Below, piece by piece: positions 1 through 28,958 of a stretch of DNA of 64,000 bases (position 1 is its first letter; each line of letters opens with the position of its first letter). The notes beneath the pieces are model-generated. The model searched no databases. It saw only the letters and a list, made by a program, of their open reading frames with translations, and was not told the DNA's origin. This DNA is from Pseudeuparius sepicola (Eukaryota > Arthropoda > Insecta > Coleoptera > Anthribidae). Made by a program: the position numbers and the translations under genes. Where the stretch lies: positions 34,973,453-35,037,452 of the forward strand of contig OY987306.1 in NCBI GenBank assembly GCA_963920635.1, read 5' to 3'.

Positions 1-665
1 GCCTAATGCTTTTGCCGCGGTGTATCGCATCGCACATTTACTGACCCTAATGGCTTCACTTAAAACGTTGTTGTTGTTGTTGTTGTTGCCATCGACAACC
101 CCGGGCACGATTACAAAACGAAACCTTTATCTGAACGAAAATAAATTTTATAATAGATGGGGATCTTATCGATTTTTCATTGCGAATTGTTTTCGAGAAT
201 TGTGGCGCCGAAGCGATTATCGAAATCGCGCGAGTTGGCGGATAAATTGGCGACAATAGAAAAAATATAATTACTATCTTTGCCATTGTCCTTATCCATC
301 AAAATAATATTTACAACTTGTTTGCCCGATTTAGATTTAGTCCGTTATGTAAAAATGGAATACGGACATTTTCTGTACAAATAATTTTGGAAGGATTTAT
401 TTTGAGCCGTGAAAAAATTATGTGGTATCATCGGTGCTTCTCAATGCCAAGGTCGAATTTCGAAAATAACAATTTCAGAATCATTTTATTTGTACGCGGA
501 AAATACCCGGGCATCTGATTGGTTGCATAACATGTTTGTTTGTTCAATAATAATAATTATGATGACGGGGATTCTAACATTTTCTGATCTATGTGTCGCG
601 TTTTCAAGGCATTAGACTTTCGAAATTCTAAATGACCATCAACCTTTTTTTTAATATCCAGTGGT
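1..665. other. AT-rich DNA without a recognised gene
   Basis: Short open frames exist on both strands, but none shows a recognisable domain, a convincing splice pattern or codon structure. A short GTT/CAA trinucleotide run lies at about 68-88. I see no RNA gene or clear promoter here. Confidence 0.5.
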
Positions 666-2372
666 TGTATACAATGTGTCTCAATTTGATACTGGATACA
701 TCGAAAATATACATGAAGGTCAAGGAAATCAAGGAAAACAAATGGTCTTTATTTTTATATTGGTGGTAGTCTCAAGACTATAGGAGGTAATATTTGGTCG
801 AGGTAATTATTTCATTGCCTGCTGGGATTTTGGCTATTTTTTACGACTGTTCAGATTGAAAAACTGAGTAGGTTTTCGAAATTTCAAAAATCGAGGCCTA
901 CTTTGATTTTTAGCCTTTTCTTCAACTTTTTTCTTACAAAAGTGACCTTTCTCTCTTTCATATTAGGACTTATTCCTATGAAAAACTGGGTAGGCGTGAA
1001 AATTTTGAAAAGCCTACTTTGATTTTGTGTTTTGATTTTTTTTAGGAAAAAATCGAAATAGGCCTAGGCAGTAGGTAATAATGTGTCTTGAATTAGCACA
1101 ATGACTTCTTGTCTGAATTGATTTGTTTTAATTATCATCCATGGCAAGCTTGATGCGATTGCTGTTATTTTGAGGCTTTGTTACTGTAGAAATAAAAAGT
1201 TTGTTATTTTTTGCCAAATTTGATATAGGGGGGTTTTGAGGGGTGTTGCATCACGCTATGAAATCCGATTTACTGTAAAAAAAAACCGCTAATCCTAGCA
1301 TGTCATGATATAATTACGTACTTCGACCAAATAATACATCCTATAAAATACTGTTACTCTCGCTTGAAACTACCACCGCTGGGAATATTCCCGGGATGGG
1401 AGCATTAGGCCCTGTGGCGCGCGGCGGCTTTGCCGCCGCATCCTTCTTGGGAATATTCCCAACAAATGGGAGCATTGACTCAAAAACTCCCGGGAATATT
1501 CCCAAATTTTAAATTTGTCACCATTAAGCTATCAATAATTGTCTAACTGATTGAGAATTTAACCTCAAATTTCGGTTTTGAAAATAGAACGTTCACTTTA
1601 AATGTTGTAGCACAGAAAATATATTCGGAACAGAGAGTTCCTTAATGACAGCTGTCAAATGGACTCCAACTTTGAAACTTAATATTTTCCAACTGCATTG
1701 ATATTGAGGTCCACTATTAAATATTGGTTAATCTACGAATTGGGAAGATTATATTTTGGGAAAATATCATTTCATAAAAAAATCAATCTGCTTGTTTTTG
1801 GAGTCTGTAGTTGGAGTTCATTTGACAGGTATTGTTAAGGAGCTTTCTGTTGTGGAACTATATTTTCGGTGGTTGTAGTTTTAAATTTTAAACGAAGAAT
1901 TGGGATCCCGAGGTTGCTCTCTGCTTGTGTATAGTGCTCGAGTTTTATTCTCTTCTTGTACTAGGTAAGTTTCAGTTGGAGTTATTTTTGTTTTGTTTAT
2001 TTAATTAAAATTAAATACTTATATCTATAGCCATATTATGTGCTCAATGCTGAAAAATTTTCCCATTTCATTAGAAGTACTATAATACTAGGGAAACATG
2101 CAAGGAATACAGTTAGGATTATGAATCATTATTCTGAAAACTCCCGGGTTTTTCGAAAAATTCTTGGAGTTTTTACAAAGTTCCGGGAGTATTGACTGCT
2201 AAATAAAATGGCGGATGGGAGGTTTCAGGCTGGGAGGAATGGGAGTTTTTAAAAATCCCGGGAGTAAACCCATCACTAGAAAAAATAGAGATCATTTATT
2301 TTCCTCGACCTTCATATATTTCCGAGGTACTCAGTATCAAATTGGGACTGTTGGACTCAAGATTATGTATAC
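666..2372. mobile_element. Non-autonomous inverted-repeat element, diverged
   Basis: The left end (about 666-725, containing CTCAATTTGATACTGG and ATGAAGGTCAAGG) returns as a reverse complement at about 2300-2372 (containing CCTCGACCTTCAT and AGTATCAAATTGGGA). This gives diverged terminal inverted repeats of roughly 55 bp. Inside, 1598-1670 and 1801-1880 form a second inverted pair around TTGGAGT and GACAG blocks. The core 1371-1500 carries several GGGAATATTCCC and CCCGGGA palindromes and a GC hairpin near 1420-1440. No transposase frame is visible. This is probably a nested pair of MITE-like elements. Confidence 0.5.
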
Positions 2373-2792
2373 ATATTATGTTTTTAGCAAAATTTTCCTT
2401 AATATAAACATCATTACAAAAACATTAGGTAAATGATTTTTTTTATCTACTAATGAGTTTTTTTTACAAAATGTATAACAGTTTTAAAATTAGCGGCAAT
2501 AATTTAGAATAATATCGACTACTATAAATAATATGCTCCTTGGCAAATTTGCAAAGGGGTTTCGTATTACTATAATAACACCACATAACCTTTTTTCGCA
2601 TCCATATGGGTGACTGTTCTCTTTTCCCGCTATTCTAACAGCATTGGGTGAAAAATGCCGGGTAGGAGTTTACGACCGTCATCGACGGAAAAACTTCGGC
2701 GCCTAATGACGATTTTAGTTGATACGTCCGAGCATAGGTGGCGACAAGGAGTTTTTCCGTCGACCCGGCGGCACCTGTGACTACGAAAGCCT

Positions 2793-3040
2793 GGAGCGGC
2801 CACACGAGATTTATTTTATCCTTGACACTTCTTTTCTATTAATTATACATCGTTGACACTTTTTTCTGTCAATTATACATAATTGACCCTTTGGTATCAA
2901 ATACGAATATCTACTATAATTTATAGAAAAAAGTGTCAACGATGTTATAATTAACAGAAGAAAGTGCCAACGCCAACGATGTGTAATTGACAGAAAAAAG
3001 TGTCAAGGATAAAATGGATCTCGTGTGGCCGCTCTACGCT
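2793..3040. repeat. Fold-back element with internal tandem blocks
   Basis: AGCGGCCACACGAGAT at about 2796-2811 is matched by its reverse complement ATCTCGTGTGGCCGC at about 3017-3031. The arms between contain two to three copies of a roughly 44-bp block (TTGACACTTTTTTCTGTCAAT) in opposite orientations. The element ends about 60 bp before the acceptor of the exon at 3101. Confidence 0.6.
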
Positions 3041-3100
3041 TTGGTACGCGGCCCTCGTGTCGCGCGCCGAAAACTAACGGGGGGCTGGGGCCTCTTCCAG

Positions 3101-3313
3101 AAGACGCCGTTCGCCAAGCCCAGCGGCGAGAAGTTCGAGCTGGGCAAGTTCTTCCGCGAGTGGCAGGCGGCGCCCGTGCTGGAGACGTTCAAGGAGCTGC
3201 CGCCGCTGGAGGGCGGCGACATCCAGCGCCAGCTCGACACCTTCGAGTCGGACCTCGGCGAGTACGACAGCATCGTGCAGGCGCTGTGCCGGTCGTCGCC
3301 CAACGGCAACTGA
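3101..3313 (+). CDS. Possible terminal coding exon of an unidentified gene
   Basis: A polypyrimidine-AG acceptor (CCTCTTCCAG, 3091-3100) precedes a GC-rich open frame of 70 residues that starts KTPFAKPSGEKF and ends at TGA 3311-3313. The composition is much more GC-rich than the flanks, as in other coding exons of this window. The peptide is hydrophilic and acidic towards the end (LEGGDIQRQLDTFESDLGEY) with no membrane segment. I do not recognise the family. The rest of the gene would lie to the left, outside the window. The frame also stays open to 2987, but that upstream part lies in the fold-back element, so I start at the acceptor. Confidence 0.45.
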   Translation, partial: KTPFAKPSGEKFELGKFFREWQAAPVLETFKELPPLEGGDIQRQLDTFESDLGEYDSIVQALCRSSPNGN

Positions 3314-3446
3314 ACGGCGTCGCGGCGTCGCGCGGCGCCCCGGCGGCGGCCGGCGGCCGGACGGGCGTCGCCGCCCCCACCAAAGACTGATGCTGCAAGA
3401 CTTGTGTAAATAGCTGCGTGCGTGTGATTGGTTGTAAATAGGGAGC

Positions 3447-3493
<47 letters not shown>

Positions 3494-4440
3494 CCTTGCG
3501 GAGGTTTTATGTATAATTTATTGAGGTTATTCTGTAAAAAAAAATTGGAAAAATGTCGCGTGTTGATTTGTCCCGGTGCTGATGTGAATGATTGTTTTTT
3601 TTTAATGCCGAGAAGAGTACCTAATAATAATAATAACGTAGGTATTTATTGTTATTTTCATTTAAATCTCTCGTTTTAAGAGATTTCATGTTATCTACTA
3701 CATATAAATATATTATGTATTAGGTTGCAGAAAATATACTCGTGAACAAAAAATGGTCGCATATTTTCAATATTTGATCTAATATTTTGCAATTTTTTTT
3801 TAAATAAAATACATATACAGTTTGCCCTCGGATGGAGTTTACAAGACATAAAATGAACCAAAAAGTTAGACACGAAAATACTCAAAATAACATTTTTGTA
3901 TTTTTTACCCCCTCTGTACAGTTTGTGCCTGGGAAAATGTTTTAAAAATAATTGTTTCAGTTACAATCTAACAAACTTTACTATAATTTTTTAGGTACTC
4001 TTCAAATACTATCACTTATAGTATATCGTTTTTTGCTCAATAATAATTATTATTATCATGCTTGAAATTTATGTTTTTTTTTTGTAACACAAAACATCAA
4101 TTTTTAATTAAAGCTATTTATATTTTAGAAAAAAAAAACGACTTTTATTTTCTAGAACTTGGTAAAACATTCTCAAGACATTCCATCATCAGCTGTCTCC
4201 AAAACTCATCGCTGACATCTATCATCAGAAATATGAACTAAAATTATTCTATCTTTAGCTTATCTAAATACTTTATTTATTTCATATCTACGGTATCAAA
4301 CTTATTAACTTGTTAAAAAAAAGAAGAAAATGATCAGTATTTGTTCTATAAAATTATTATTCTAACACAGAATACCTACGCGTTCTGTGATTCTAATTAT
4401 AAAACTTCTAGAACAAAAATAAGAAAATAAGTTTCTGATG
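3314..4440 (+). other. Probable 3' untranslated region and AT-rich intergenic DNA
   Basis: After the stop at 3313 comes GC-rich DNA that turns AT-rich, with a GT dinucleotide microsatellite at about 3454-3494 ending in alternating GC. AATAAA-type polyadenylation motifs on the + strand occur near 3803. From there to 4440 I see only AT-rich DNA. Confidence 0.4.
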
Positions 4441-4450
4441 TATAAGTAAT

Positions 4451-4456
4451 TTTATT
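4451..4456 (-). promoter_or_regulatory. Polyadenylation signal overlapping the enkurin stop codon
   Basis: On the minus strand the stop TAA (4458-4456) is followed directly by ATAAA, so AATAAA starts with the last base of the stop codon. If used, the 3' UTR would be only a few tens of bases. Confidence 0.5.
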
Positions 4457-4641
4457 TATAAATCGCTAGTATCGTCGTAGACGTAAATATACGGGTGTCT
4501 CTCGATAAGAACGACGTCTTTTTCCAGTTGCTTCAAGTCTGCCTCCATCCGAGACTTTCGAATTTTCTTCGGGATGGTATCGGTCAAAATCGGCAAGCCC
4601 TGGTATTGTTTTTGGAGTTCTTCCCAGTTTTGTTTCAAACC
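4456..4641 (-). CDS. Enkur: Enkurin exon 2 (C-terminal enkurin domain)
   Basis: Encodes GLKQNWEELQ to YDDTSDL and the stop. It supplies the second half of the enkurin domain, including the conserved L-P-T-D turn and the KHRKERLE-like basic helix, seen here as KKIRKSRMEADL. Confidence 0.88.
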   Translation of the reverse strand, partial: GLKQNWEELQKQYQGLPILTDTIPKKIRKSRMEADLKQLEKDVVLIERHPYIYVYDDTSDL

Positions 4642-6296
4642 CTGCCAACAAATTCGATGTAATCGCGTAACCCAGCTGCCACCATCATTGATAAATAAAT
4701 TAATTCGAGAATAGATGACCCCATGTTACTTTATCAAAAAAAATATTTATGAATATGTGTGTCATTCTGCTTTCTTTGTTTTTTTTTTTCACTTGATATA
4801 AATATTTGCTTATACAAGGTGATTAAGTTTTTATTCGGAAAACTTCGTCAGTGCATTATGAACACCTCAAAATATGAAACAAGTTCATATAAACAAAATA
4901 TGCTGAAAAACTGATCGTTTTCGAGATTAAAATTTCAAGAAAAAATCGAGTAGATAAAATAGTACATATATTAAATCTAGATGAAGCATATATTTTCTTT
5001 AAAATACTCCTTACATCTCAATTTTAATTTTAAATAACCTAAATGTTTCAACATTTGTTATATCTCTGTATATCATTAAATGATTTTAATCCCCTGTAAA
5101 ACAATTAATTTTGTCCAAATGATATGTTATTTGGGTATTTATTTATTTATTTATCTCACCCTAATACAGCAAAGGCCTCACCCTACTACAGCAAAGGCCA
5201 TTTGCAGAATGAAATATGAAATAACATGTAAATAACAAAATATATAACATGCATTACTAATAACTACTATCCCTAACATATTAAAATCTATTTATTTAAA
5301 TAAAAATTTTGAATTACATATATTTTTTCACATAAAAAAGTTGGAAATATAAAAATAAACTTTTTTCAGTACGTTTTGATAGTTAAATTTAGATTTTGTA
5401 AATTCTGGATATGACCGTTATTTAAAATGGTAGAACAGTATTAAAAATAAATTAAAAGTAAAAAAATATTTTTAAAAAAAGCTTTTATTTAAATGCGCTA
5501 AAAAGAATAAAATAATCTTTTCTTTTAAAACTTTTACTATCAACTTATAACGTCATTCCACAATTTATATGATATAAAAGCTTGTCGCGAGATTTAAGTA
5601 GTGGTATTTACTTAGTTTGAAAACTTAAATCTCGCGACAAGCTTTTATATCATATAAATTGTGGAATGACGTTATAAGTTGATAGTAAAAGTTTTAAAAG
5701 AAAAGATTATTTTATTCTTTTTAGCGCATTTAAATAAAAGCTTTTTTTAAAAATATTTTTTTACTTTTAATTTATTTTGTAATTTTTAGTTTGGCCAGGT
5801 GTCTGAGTCTATTCATCTCAGTTAACGCATCATTGTTGCAAGGTCGTTTGCCGGTTAGTTTACAACAGTCTAGCTCTTCAATGAGGAGACCTTCTAATGA
5901 CCATCTTGGGTGTTCCGCCATGTTGGATTTAGAATGACGTCACACATATAATCATGCATTGTCATCCAAATTAAACGTGTGTACAAAATTTCAGCTCGAT
6001 CGGTTGAAATTTAACTAGAACGCCATCTTGGGTGATCCGCCATGTTGGATTTAGAATGACGTCACACATATAATCATGCATTGTCATCCAAATTAAACGT
6101 GTGTACAAAATTTCAGCTCGATCGGTTGAAATTTAACTAGTCCGCCATCTTGGGTGATCCGCCATGTTGGATTTAGAATGACGTCACACATATAATCATG
6201 CATTGTCATCCAAATTAAACGTGTGTACAAAATTTCAGCTCGATCGGTTGAAGATATCTGCTTCAAAATTGAGTTGCAAGATTCCACCCGAACAAA

Positions 6297-6327
<31 letters not shown>

Positions 6328-7763
6328 CATTGCAAGTTAAATAAAAGCTTTTAATGAGTACAGATTTAAACAAAAAGTTTTGAAATTTTTGTATCGTCTT
6401 TTGATTTTCTCGATATAGCGTGCAAATTGTTTACTAATTTTTTTAGACAAATAATAAACGTATTTGTCAAAATTTAAATTTCTATCCAAACAAGTTCCCG
6501 ATTAGGTATTTCATTTTTGAAATTAGCTCGATATTTTCATTAGGTACTTATTTTCAGATTATGTATAAAACTCATTTATTTTCTTATTAGAGATATTCAT
6601 AAATTTTGTTTGAAACACTTGATTTTAATTTATTATTTTTATAAAAATGTGTTACCTATATTTGAATCTTCTTGTAAAATTATTTTCAATTTCATCCAAT
6701 GTATCACCTACACAAAAAATTAATCAAATTTCAATTAAATTTTACAACCTGATGCTTATTATTCAAATAATTCCCGAACCATTTGAATGAATTTATATTA
6801 ACTGTTTCGAAAGCACGGCATTACTCCACCTTCACCTTAGAAACTACAGAAAATGAGAGCATTACAAACCAGCCTACATTTTTACAAAACTGTGAAATTC
6901 GAAAACCATAATGGAAGTGTTGTGTAAAAAATTTGGTTCAAATCTATCTATCAAGCGAATCGTAAAATTATAAAAATAAAGGATTTTTTTTCTTGAAATT
7001 TCGACACCCCGTATCTCGAAAACGATAGGTTTTTCAGCATATGTTAATAAGTTTTTCTTTCATATTTAGAGGTACCTACTTAATGCTCTGACGAAGTTTC
7101 CGGAATAAAAACGGAATCACCCTGTACATTACTTACATTTAAAAGTTGCTCTCGTTCATCCCTAGTTATGTATCGGCACTTTGGTTGCTGCAATCCGGTA
7201 GCGTCTTTCTTCATCTGATATTCCTTCTCTTTGATTCGATTAAAGGTGACCAAATATTTGGGAGTTCTCCCAAAAACTTTCTGGTGGATATAAACCGGCT
7301 CTAAACCAGATTCCAGCGGTTTTATTTTGTCACCATGTCGGTCGATTACAACTCTGGGTGGATGTTCTTTCGGTTGCATTTTCTTAACCGTTTCGATATT
7401 GTCCTTTATGAAGTTTTTCTCCGATTCTCGTTTCGTTCCCTCCGAATGCTCCATCAGTTCTCTGAACGTGGGAGTTTTGGCTTTGTATCGCAGATTTCGA
7501 AACGTGTCGTCCTTTTCGGGTTGGCATACGGTGTAACTCGGTTTCCCAGTGTGCTTTTTCAAATATCTATGAGGATTCGGCAGGTCCTCTTCGGGTACAC
7601 CCATGGTGGCGTGTGCTTTCACGCAAGATTTGTGTAATTCCAAAATTCTCGTTTTATCTTTGTACTTCGACTTGAATCTTGGCGATTTTTTTTGTTTGAC
7701 ACCTTGGCTTTTCGTTATATTGTAGATATTTTCATCGTGATTCGTAATATAAACTACAGACAT
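4456..7763 (-). CDS. Enkur: Enkurin, two exons
   Basis: Enkurin is an adaptor protein of motile cilia and sperm flagella, linked in vertebrates to TRPC channels, calmodulin and PI3-kinase signalling. The coding exons are 7763-7137 and 4641-4456, joined in phase 0 (donor AAT|GTAAGT, acceptor TTGGCAG|GGT), giving 270 residues against about 256 in human. The ATG at 7761-7763 opens MSVVYITNHDENIYNI. The middle carries a proline-rich stretch (KEHPPRV) and the family motif FGRTPKYL. The C-terminal enkurin domain spans the junction, from YITRDEREQLL through NWEELQKQYQGLP and the KQLEKDV helix to IERHPYIYVYDD. The frame stays open upstream of the ATG but has no other ATG. Nearly the whole intron is transposon DNA. 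Confidence 0.9.
5440..5779. repeat. Near-perfect long palindrome (MITE-like hairpin)
   Basis: Arms of about 155 bp (5442-5597 and 5624-5779) are almost exact reverse complements around a loop of about 26 bp. The arms meet at CTTGTCGCGAGATTTAA / TTAAATCTCGCGACAAG. The near identity suggests a recent insertion or ongoing gene conversion. Confidence 0.8.
5901..6331. repeat. 122-bp tandem repeat followed by an ACAT microsatellite
   Basis: Three copies begin at 5901, 6023 and 6145 (exact 122-bp spacing), each with CCATCTTGGGTG, CCGCCATGTTGG, TGACGTCAC and AAATTTCAGCTCGATCGG. After the last copy comes a unique tail and (ACAT)n at 6298-6331. Iterated body plus simple-repeat tail resembles the 3' end of a SINE or non-LTR element, but no reverse transcriptase is present. 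TGACGTCA is a CRE-type core, probably by chance. Confidence 0.7.
7137..7763 (-). CDS. Enkur: Enkurin exon 1
   Basis: Encodes 209 residues from the start to ...DEREQLLN. The donor GTAAGT occupies 7136-7131. The frame runs past the donor to 7080, but that tail comes from the transposon end and is not family-like. Confidence 0.88.
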
Positions 7764-10700
7764 TATTAAAAACTGATACAAATTAAAAATAAGTAGCTTG
7801 TCAAACACCTGGAACAGCAGTGTTATTGATGTAACAAGAATTTTTTGAGATGAAGTATTTCAGTTGCCATGGAAATAACTAGGACAATGGTTTAATTGTA
7901 GCCGCTTAATTTGGTGCAGTTGTTAAAAACTTTACTATAAATTAGTATATTATACACTTAGGTTATTGAGAAGTGAGCCATTATTTACCGAGCATTGTTG
8001 TATCCTGAGGCGCGTAGCGGAATATGCGAATATACCGAAGTGTATATAGAATTTTTTTTTTACTACTAACATTGAAATATTGCCATATTTTAGTCATTTC
8101 TCGCTTTTTTCAAATACTTCAAAATATCAAGTAGCCTGGGAGTTCAGTTGTCAAGCTGATAAAATGACACTAATTTTTAAATGTCACAGAAAATTTTTCA
8201 TTATTTACCTAGGTATTTTTTTATTATCATTATTTACCTAGGTAGAGAAATATTACTTCTCATTAGAGGAATGAGGTAAATAATGGTGATTTCTCAGGTT
8301 AGTAGTAAAAAAAATAGTTATTTAACAGATGCGTAAACGTAAACAAGTGCACTTTTTTGGCTGAGGAGGTTGCAACGCCCGCGGTAAAAGTACCTCCGAT
8401 GCCAAAAAAGAGATTACACTGTAATCTGTAATCGATAACGTAAAACTAGAGAAAGCAACACAATATTATTTTAGCCCACTTTACTAACTTTTTCGCGACA
8501 TATCTACCGTCAAAACCTGTCTGTAATAACTGAAGTGGTTATAGCAAACCAATCCTCATGTTTTACAGATTTTCAGTAATCAGTTATTTCTCTGAGATTG
8601 CAAGAAATTCGTTTTTGTCGCAAATTAAAATATAAAAACTGTGAGAATGATTTTTACATTACGAAGTCATTAAATTGTGAAACGTAATGTTGAAATAGAC
8701 AAAATGTTTATAATAATTTATGTGAGAGAAAAACAAACAGCTAAATGGTTTAATTTTTTTTATTAAATAATAAAACAAAAAAAAACTCCGAACATTTTTT
8801 TGGTATATATATTTTGCTACATATAACGTAGGTTATTTTAATCATAAAATCAATACGAATAATCATTCTTCAAATATAATACAACTCTTCTCCTTACAAT
8901 TTAAAATATTTTTTAATAGTGAGCAAAGATACATTAAGAAAATTCCTAAAAAATTTCCAATGAATTTGTTGAGAATTTTCTACATTTTTTGAGGGACGCA
9001 CCTAACCACTTTACTTACATTGTTTCTTTTTAAATTAACGACAATAGAACAAAGTAGTACTGCTCTCTATGTAAGTATATTATATCCTACCATATATTTA
9101 TCACAATACGCAATATCAGTCAAGTTTTAGAAATATTGTTGACTGAACTTATAAAGAATCGAATATCGAATTAGGTATATCATTGTACCTACCCAAAATA
9201 AAAAATGTTTGTAGCTAACCCTTATCTGTTATTTTTCGAAACCTTCCAGTTATTTCCGTTTTCCGTTCCAGTATTCTGGTTGCAAAAATGTGCGCCTCCG
9301 CCTCCTATCCAATGAAAACTGGCAAATGTGAAAATGTCTCTCTACCACGTATGCAGATATGTTGCTTGCATAAGTCGCTGCCTAAAATGAGATCGATCTA
9401 AATCAAATCTAAAATAAAAGAATCGAATAAACTTCGTTCAATGTTGTTAGGTTAGTTCGCTCCCCAGATTACAGTAGTGCGTTTTTCATGCGCAAAAATG
9501 GTGGTGTGGTTTTCTTATAAGAAGGAAGGTATTTTGTATTTTTTCGGTAATACAGTAAATATTGCTCCTGTATATTCTTATCAGACTCTTTGCTCTTGAA
9601 TCGTGCGATATAAAGGTGCTATAAAGTATGTAGGTATACCCTACGATTCCTGGATAATTATTTTTTGAAATGTGTAAGTGTCAATTTTTTTTGTTTTTAA
9701 TCGCATATCTTTCGAGTCTATATTTTTTATATACAGTTCACTAAGGCGTTTTTTACTCGTTATCTTCTAATGTTTTATTTTTCATATGAGCAGTAAAATA
9801 CCTATCCATATATACTTTTTCTTGTATATTAATATAGTTAAGTACATAATTATATTACATTTTTTTTCTTTAGAATTTCGTTACATTCGACGTTTGTATT
9901 TTCATATTTTATTTTTAATCTATGAAAACGCCAAATTTTCTCTCTAGCACAAGTGATGAGTGTGTGGGTGTGTTATTATTTTTTTGCCTGTGTAATTAAT
10001 AATTATTATTGTGTGTTCCTGAACGAAACTTTATTGGAATTTTTAAAATACTTTTGTATATTTTTCTCGTAGCAAAAAATACAAAAAGTATTTCTTGAAA
10101 ATGTATACAATAATGTGCTCGTGTTACTTTTTGTGCTACTCTATAATGTATAATAAATAATAATTGCGGGTACACTGTGCAATATTTTTACCATCTTTTT
10201 AGTATAAAAAACAGGAACGTTTTATGTACAAGGAGTATTTTAACTTTAATACAAAGTAAAGTAACAGAAAATTTCTCCACAAACATTGATACATATCTAC
10301 TGGATGCCTCGTATCAATCAATATAATCTACGGTAAGTATTATTAGAATTGACTAGTGGGTATAAATATTATATGCCCTGAATATTTTTAGATTTAAATT
10401 GTGGAAAATAATTCTGTTACCCAGAAAACTCAACGATATTAGACTACAAAACGAAATGCAACGGACGTTAAAATTTCTAGAAAAACGAACATAAATTCAA
10501 CATACAAATTTTTTTATCTGTGCTGGTAGCACAGACCCCTACGTCTCATAAACAAATTGAGGTCTGGTGAGGTTTTAAACATTGTTTTGTAAAAAAAAAC
10601 ACAAATTTTAATCTCGTATTACAAATAACAACTAAAGTGTAACATCGAAAAAGAAAATAAAAAATCTTTGCCTAAAAAGAATTAAATTTGTTCTATTCTA

Positions 10701-10815
10701 TATCGTTGGCGGAATTTTTCCAAGGTTCCTCGGTTAGGAAAAACAATTGCGACAAAACGAAAAACGTACGGCATGTTCATTGTTCGTCCGCTGGCACTAT
10801 TTGTTTTTAATTTAC
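7764..10815. other. Intergenic region between enkurin and Rdl
   Basis: AT-rich, with no convincing exon on either strand. A weak inverted pair at about 7963-7999 and 8262-8300 (around CCATTATTTACC) may mark a small element. Much of 9.2-10.8 kb lies 3' of the Rdl stop and could include its 3' UTR. Confidence 0.5.
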
Positions 10816-27249
<16,434 letters not shown>

Positions 27250-28798
27250 GCCGCGGCTACCCGGCCGCCGGGCGCGGCGCGCCCATGTCTCCACCTCGTC
27301 GCCGCCGCCGCCGCCGCCGTCGTCGCGCGGTCCGGACGACGCCGCGGACGCCCTCGGTCTGGGGCGGCCGCGCTCGCCCCGCCCGGAGCCGGCGCTCCGG
27401 GGAGCCGCCGCGTTGCCGCGCCGACAGGCGCACAAGCGGACAAGTTACGACGAGCTGGCTCTTTGTGGAGACCTTCGTTGGGGTGCCCCTTGCTAGATGC
27501 CATGGGTTTTTCTTTTTAGGGTGTGAAAGGGGCGCTTCTCAGTTTTTTGCCGTTATCTAGAAAAGTAGCACATTTTTATTTCTACAGAGAAAAGGTCATC
27601 ACGCTTTGTTTCGTAGGATCAATCGTTTTTCAAAACGTTGCGGAAAGATGTAGGTACTGAAAATGTCTTCAGTAAAGACAACCAGACTTAACACACCAGT
27701 GAAGTTGTCCAATCTACCACCCACATTCAATGCAGCACTACAGCATTTATTTAGAGTGTACCTAGGTAGGTATCTTCAGGTCCAAAATGGCTTGATAATT
27801 AGATAATTAAATCTTGAAGCCTGTGGATGAAAGATCATCCAACACCGCGACAAAAGAAATAGTTATCAATAACTGAGATCTAGATGAAGATAGGTATAGC
27901 TGAAGCTAGGATACCGTCAACTGATCAGCCAATTACCGAAGCTGTTTATCAAGCGGGCGATGAATTTGACATGGGGTTAGATCTGGTCGAGAAGAACGAA
28001 CGATTTATCCAAAGGGTTGTTTTGAGTGGCAGATGTAGATTAGGCCTACTGGGGATATCCCTCCGGTGATATGGAAAAAAATACACATTTGTTCAAAAAA
28101 ATACATAATTCCATTTTCCCGCAATTTTAACTAAAAAACAATAATTAATCCTACGAAAAAAAAAATGTAATGGCCTTATTTATATAGAATTTTATAAGAA
28201 ATATTTTTGCTCGTGTCTATTTTTGTCGAAAAAGTGCTAGTTTTCGAGATAATAACAAAAAAGTGAAAACGCGCCCTTTTACCCCGTAAACAAGAAAAAG
28301 TCATGACTCAAATTGCACATGGTTCTAAACTTCCTATTTATAGAAAATCAATAGAAATAGAAGCACTACTATAGGGCAATAAAACGATAAAATTATGAAA
28401 CTGTACTGAACTAAAACTGACTAATATTTGAAAATATTCGCGTACATTTTGCTCATTCGTGGCAACGCCGCTTCAGCTCCAGCTGTGCAGAGCGCGTTTG
28501 TCCTCGACGGACGGACTCCCGGAGCGCCGGATCGATGGAGAGGTCCCCCGGAGTCGTGACGTCATGGAGCGGGGGGGAGGGCAGGTGTGGCTAGGACACG
28601 GTCCGAAAGATTATTTCATGTTCTGGTTCCGTCAAAATAAACAGCGAGAAAAAATTTAGCTTATCTGCGAACGAGAGTCTCCTAGTCATTATTTGCCGTT
28701 TTGGAAACGTTCTTGCCAAAATGAGAAGGGAAATGAGCTCAACGTAAAAAGTAAAATTAAGATAATTACTAGAAATTTATACCTATAATATAATACTT

Positions 28799-28958
28799 TT
28801 GTGGAACAGCCAAATGGAATAAAGTCAATATATTCAGATTTTGACAAAACACGCCTCCCCTTCGAGTGGCAGCTTGAAACCTCCATTTTTTTAAATTTTC
28901 GTCGAGTTGTACCAAAATATGAAGATTTTGAATTTATTTCATTTGGTTGTTCCACACT
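28799..28958. repeat. Small palindromic MITE
   Basis: GTGGAACAGCCAAATGGAAT at 28801 is mirrored by ATTTCATTTGGTTGTTCCAC ending near 28956, and the 160 bp pair along much of their length. The same start peptide is therefore read on both strands, which is only an effect of the palindrome. Confidence 0.65.

Larger units (their letters stand above)
4813..7126. mobile_element. Inverted-repeat transposon filling the enkurin intron
   Basis: The left end 4813-4950 (TACAAGGTGATTAAG, then CTTCGTCAG, GCTGAAAAAC, CGTTTTCGAGAT) is repeated in reverse complement at about 6985-7126, ending CACCCTGTA. The terminal repeats are roughly 140 bp and diverged. No intact transposase is visible. The interior holds a separate long palindrome (5440-5779) and a 122-bp tandem repeat with an ACAT tail, so it is a nest of insertions. 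The right end stops 5 bp from the splice donor of exon 1. Confidence 0.7.

Noticed and set aside
7764..7808. Longer enkurin N-terminus
   Set aside because: The extension begins with GTG, not ATG; the ATG at 7763 is the first in frame.
27250..27435. N-terminal extension of RDL upstream of 27249
   Set aside because: The frame is open, but its first codon at 27435 is TTG and no ATG lies between; the ATG at 27249 gives a proper signal peptide.
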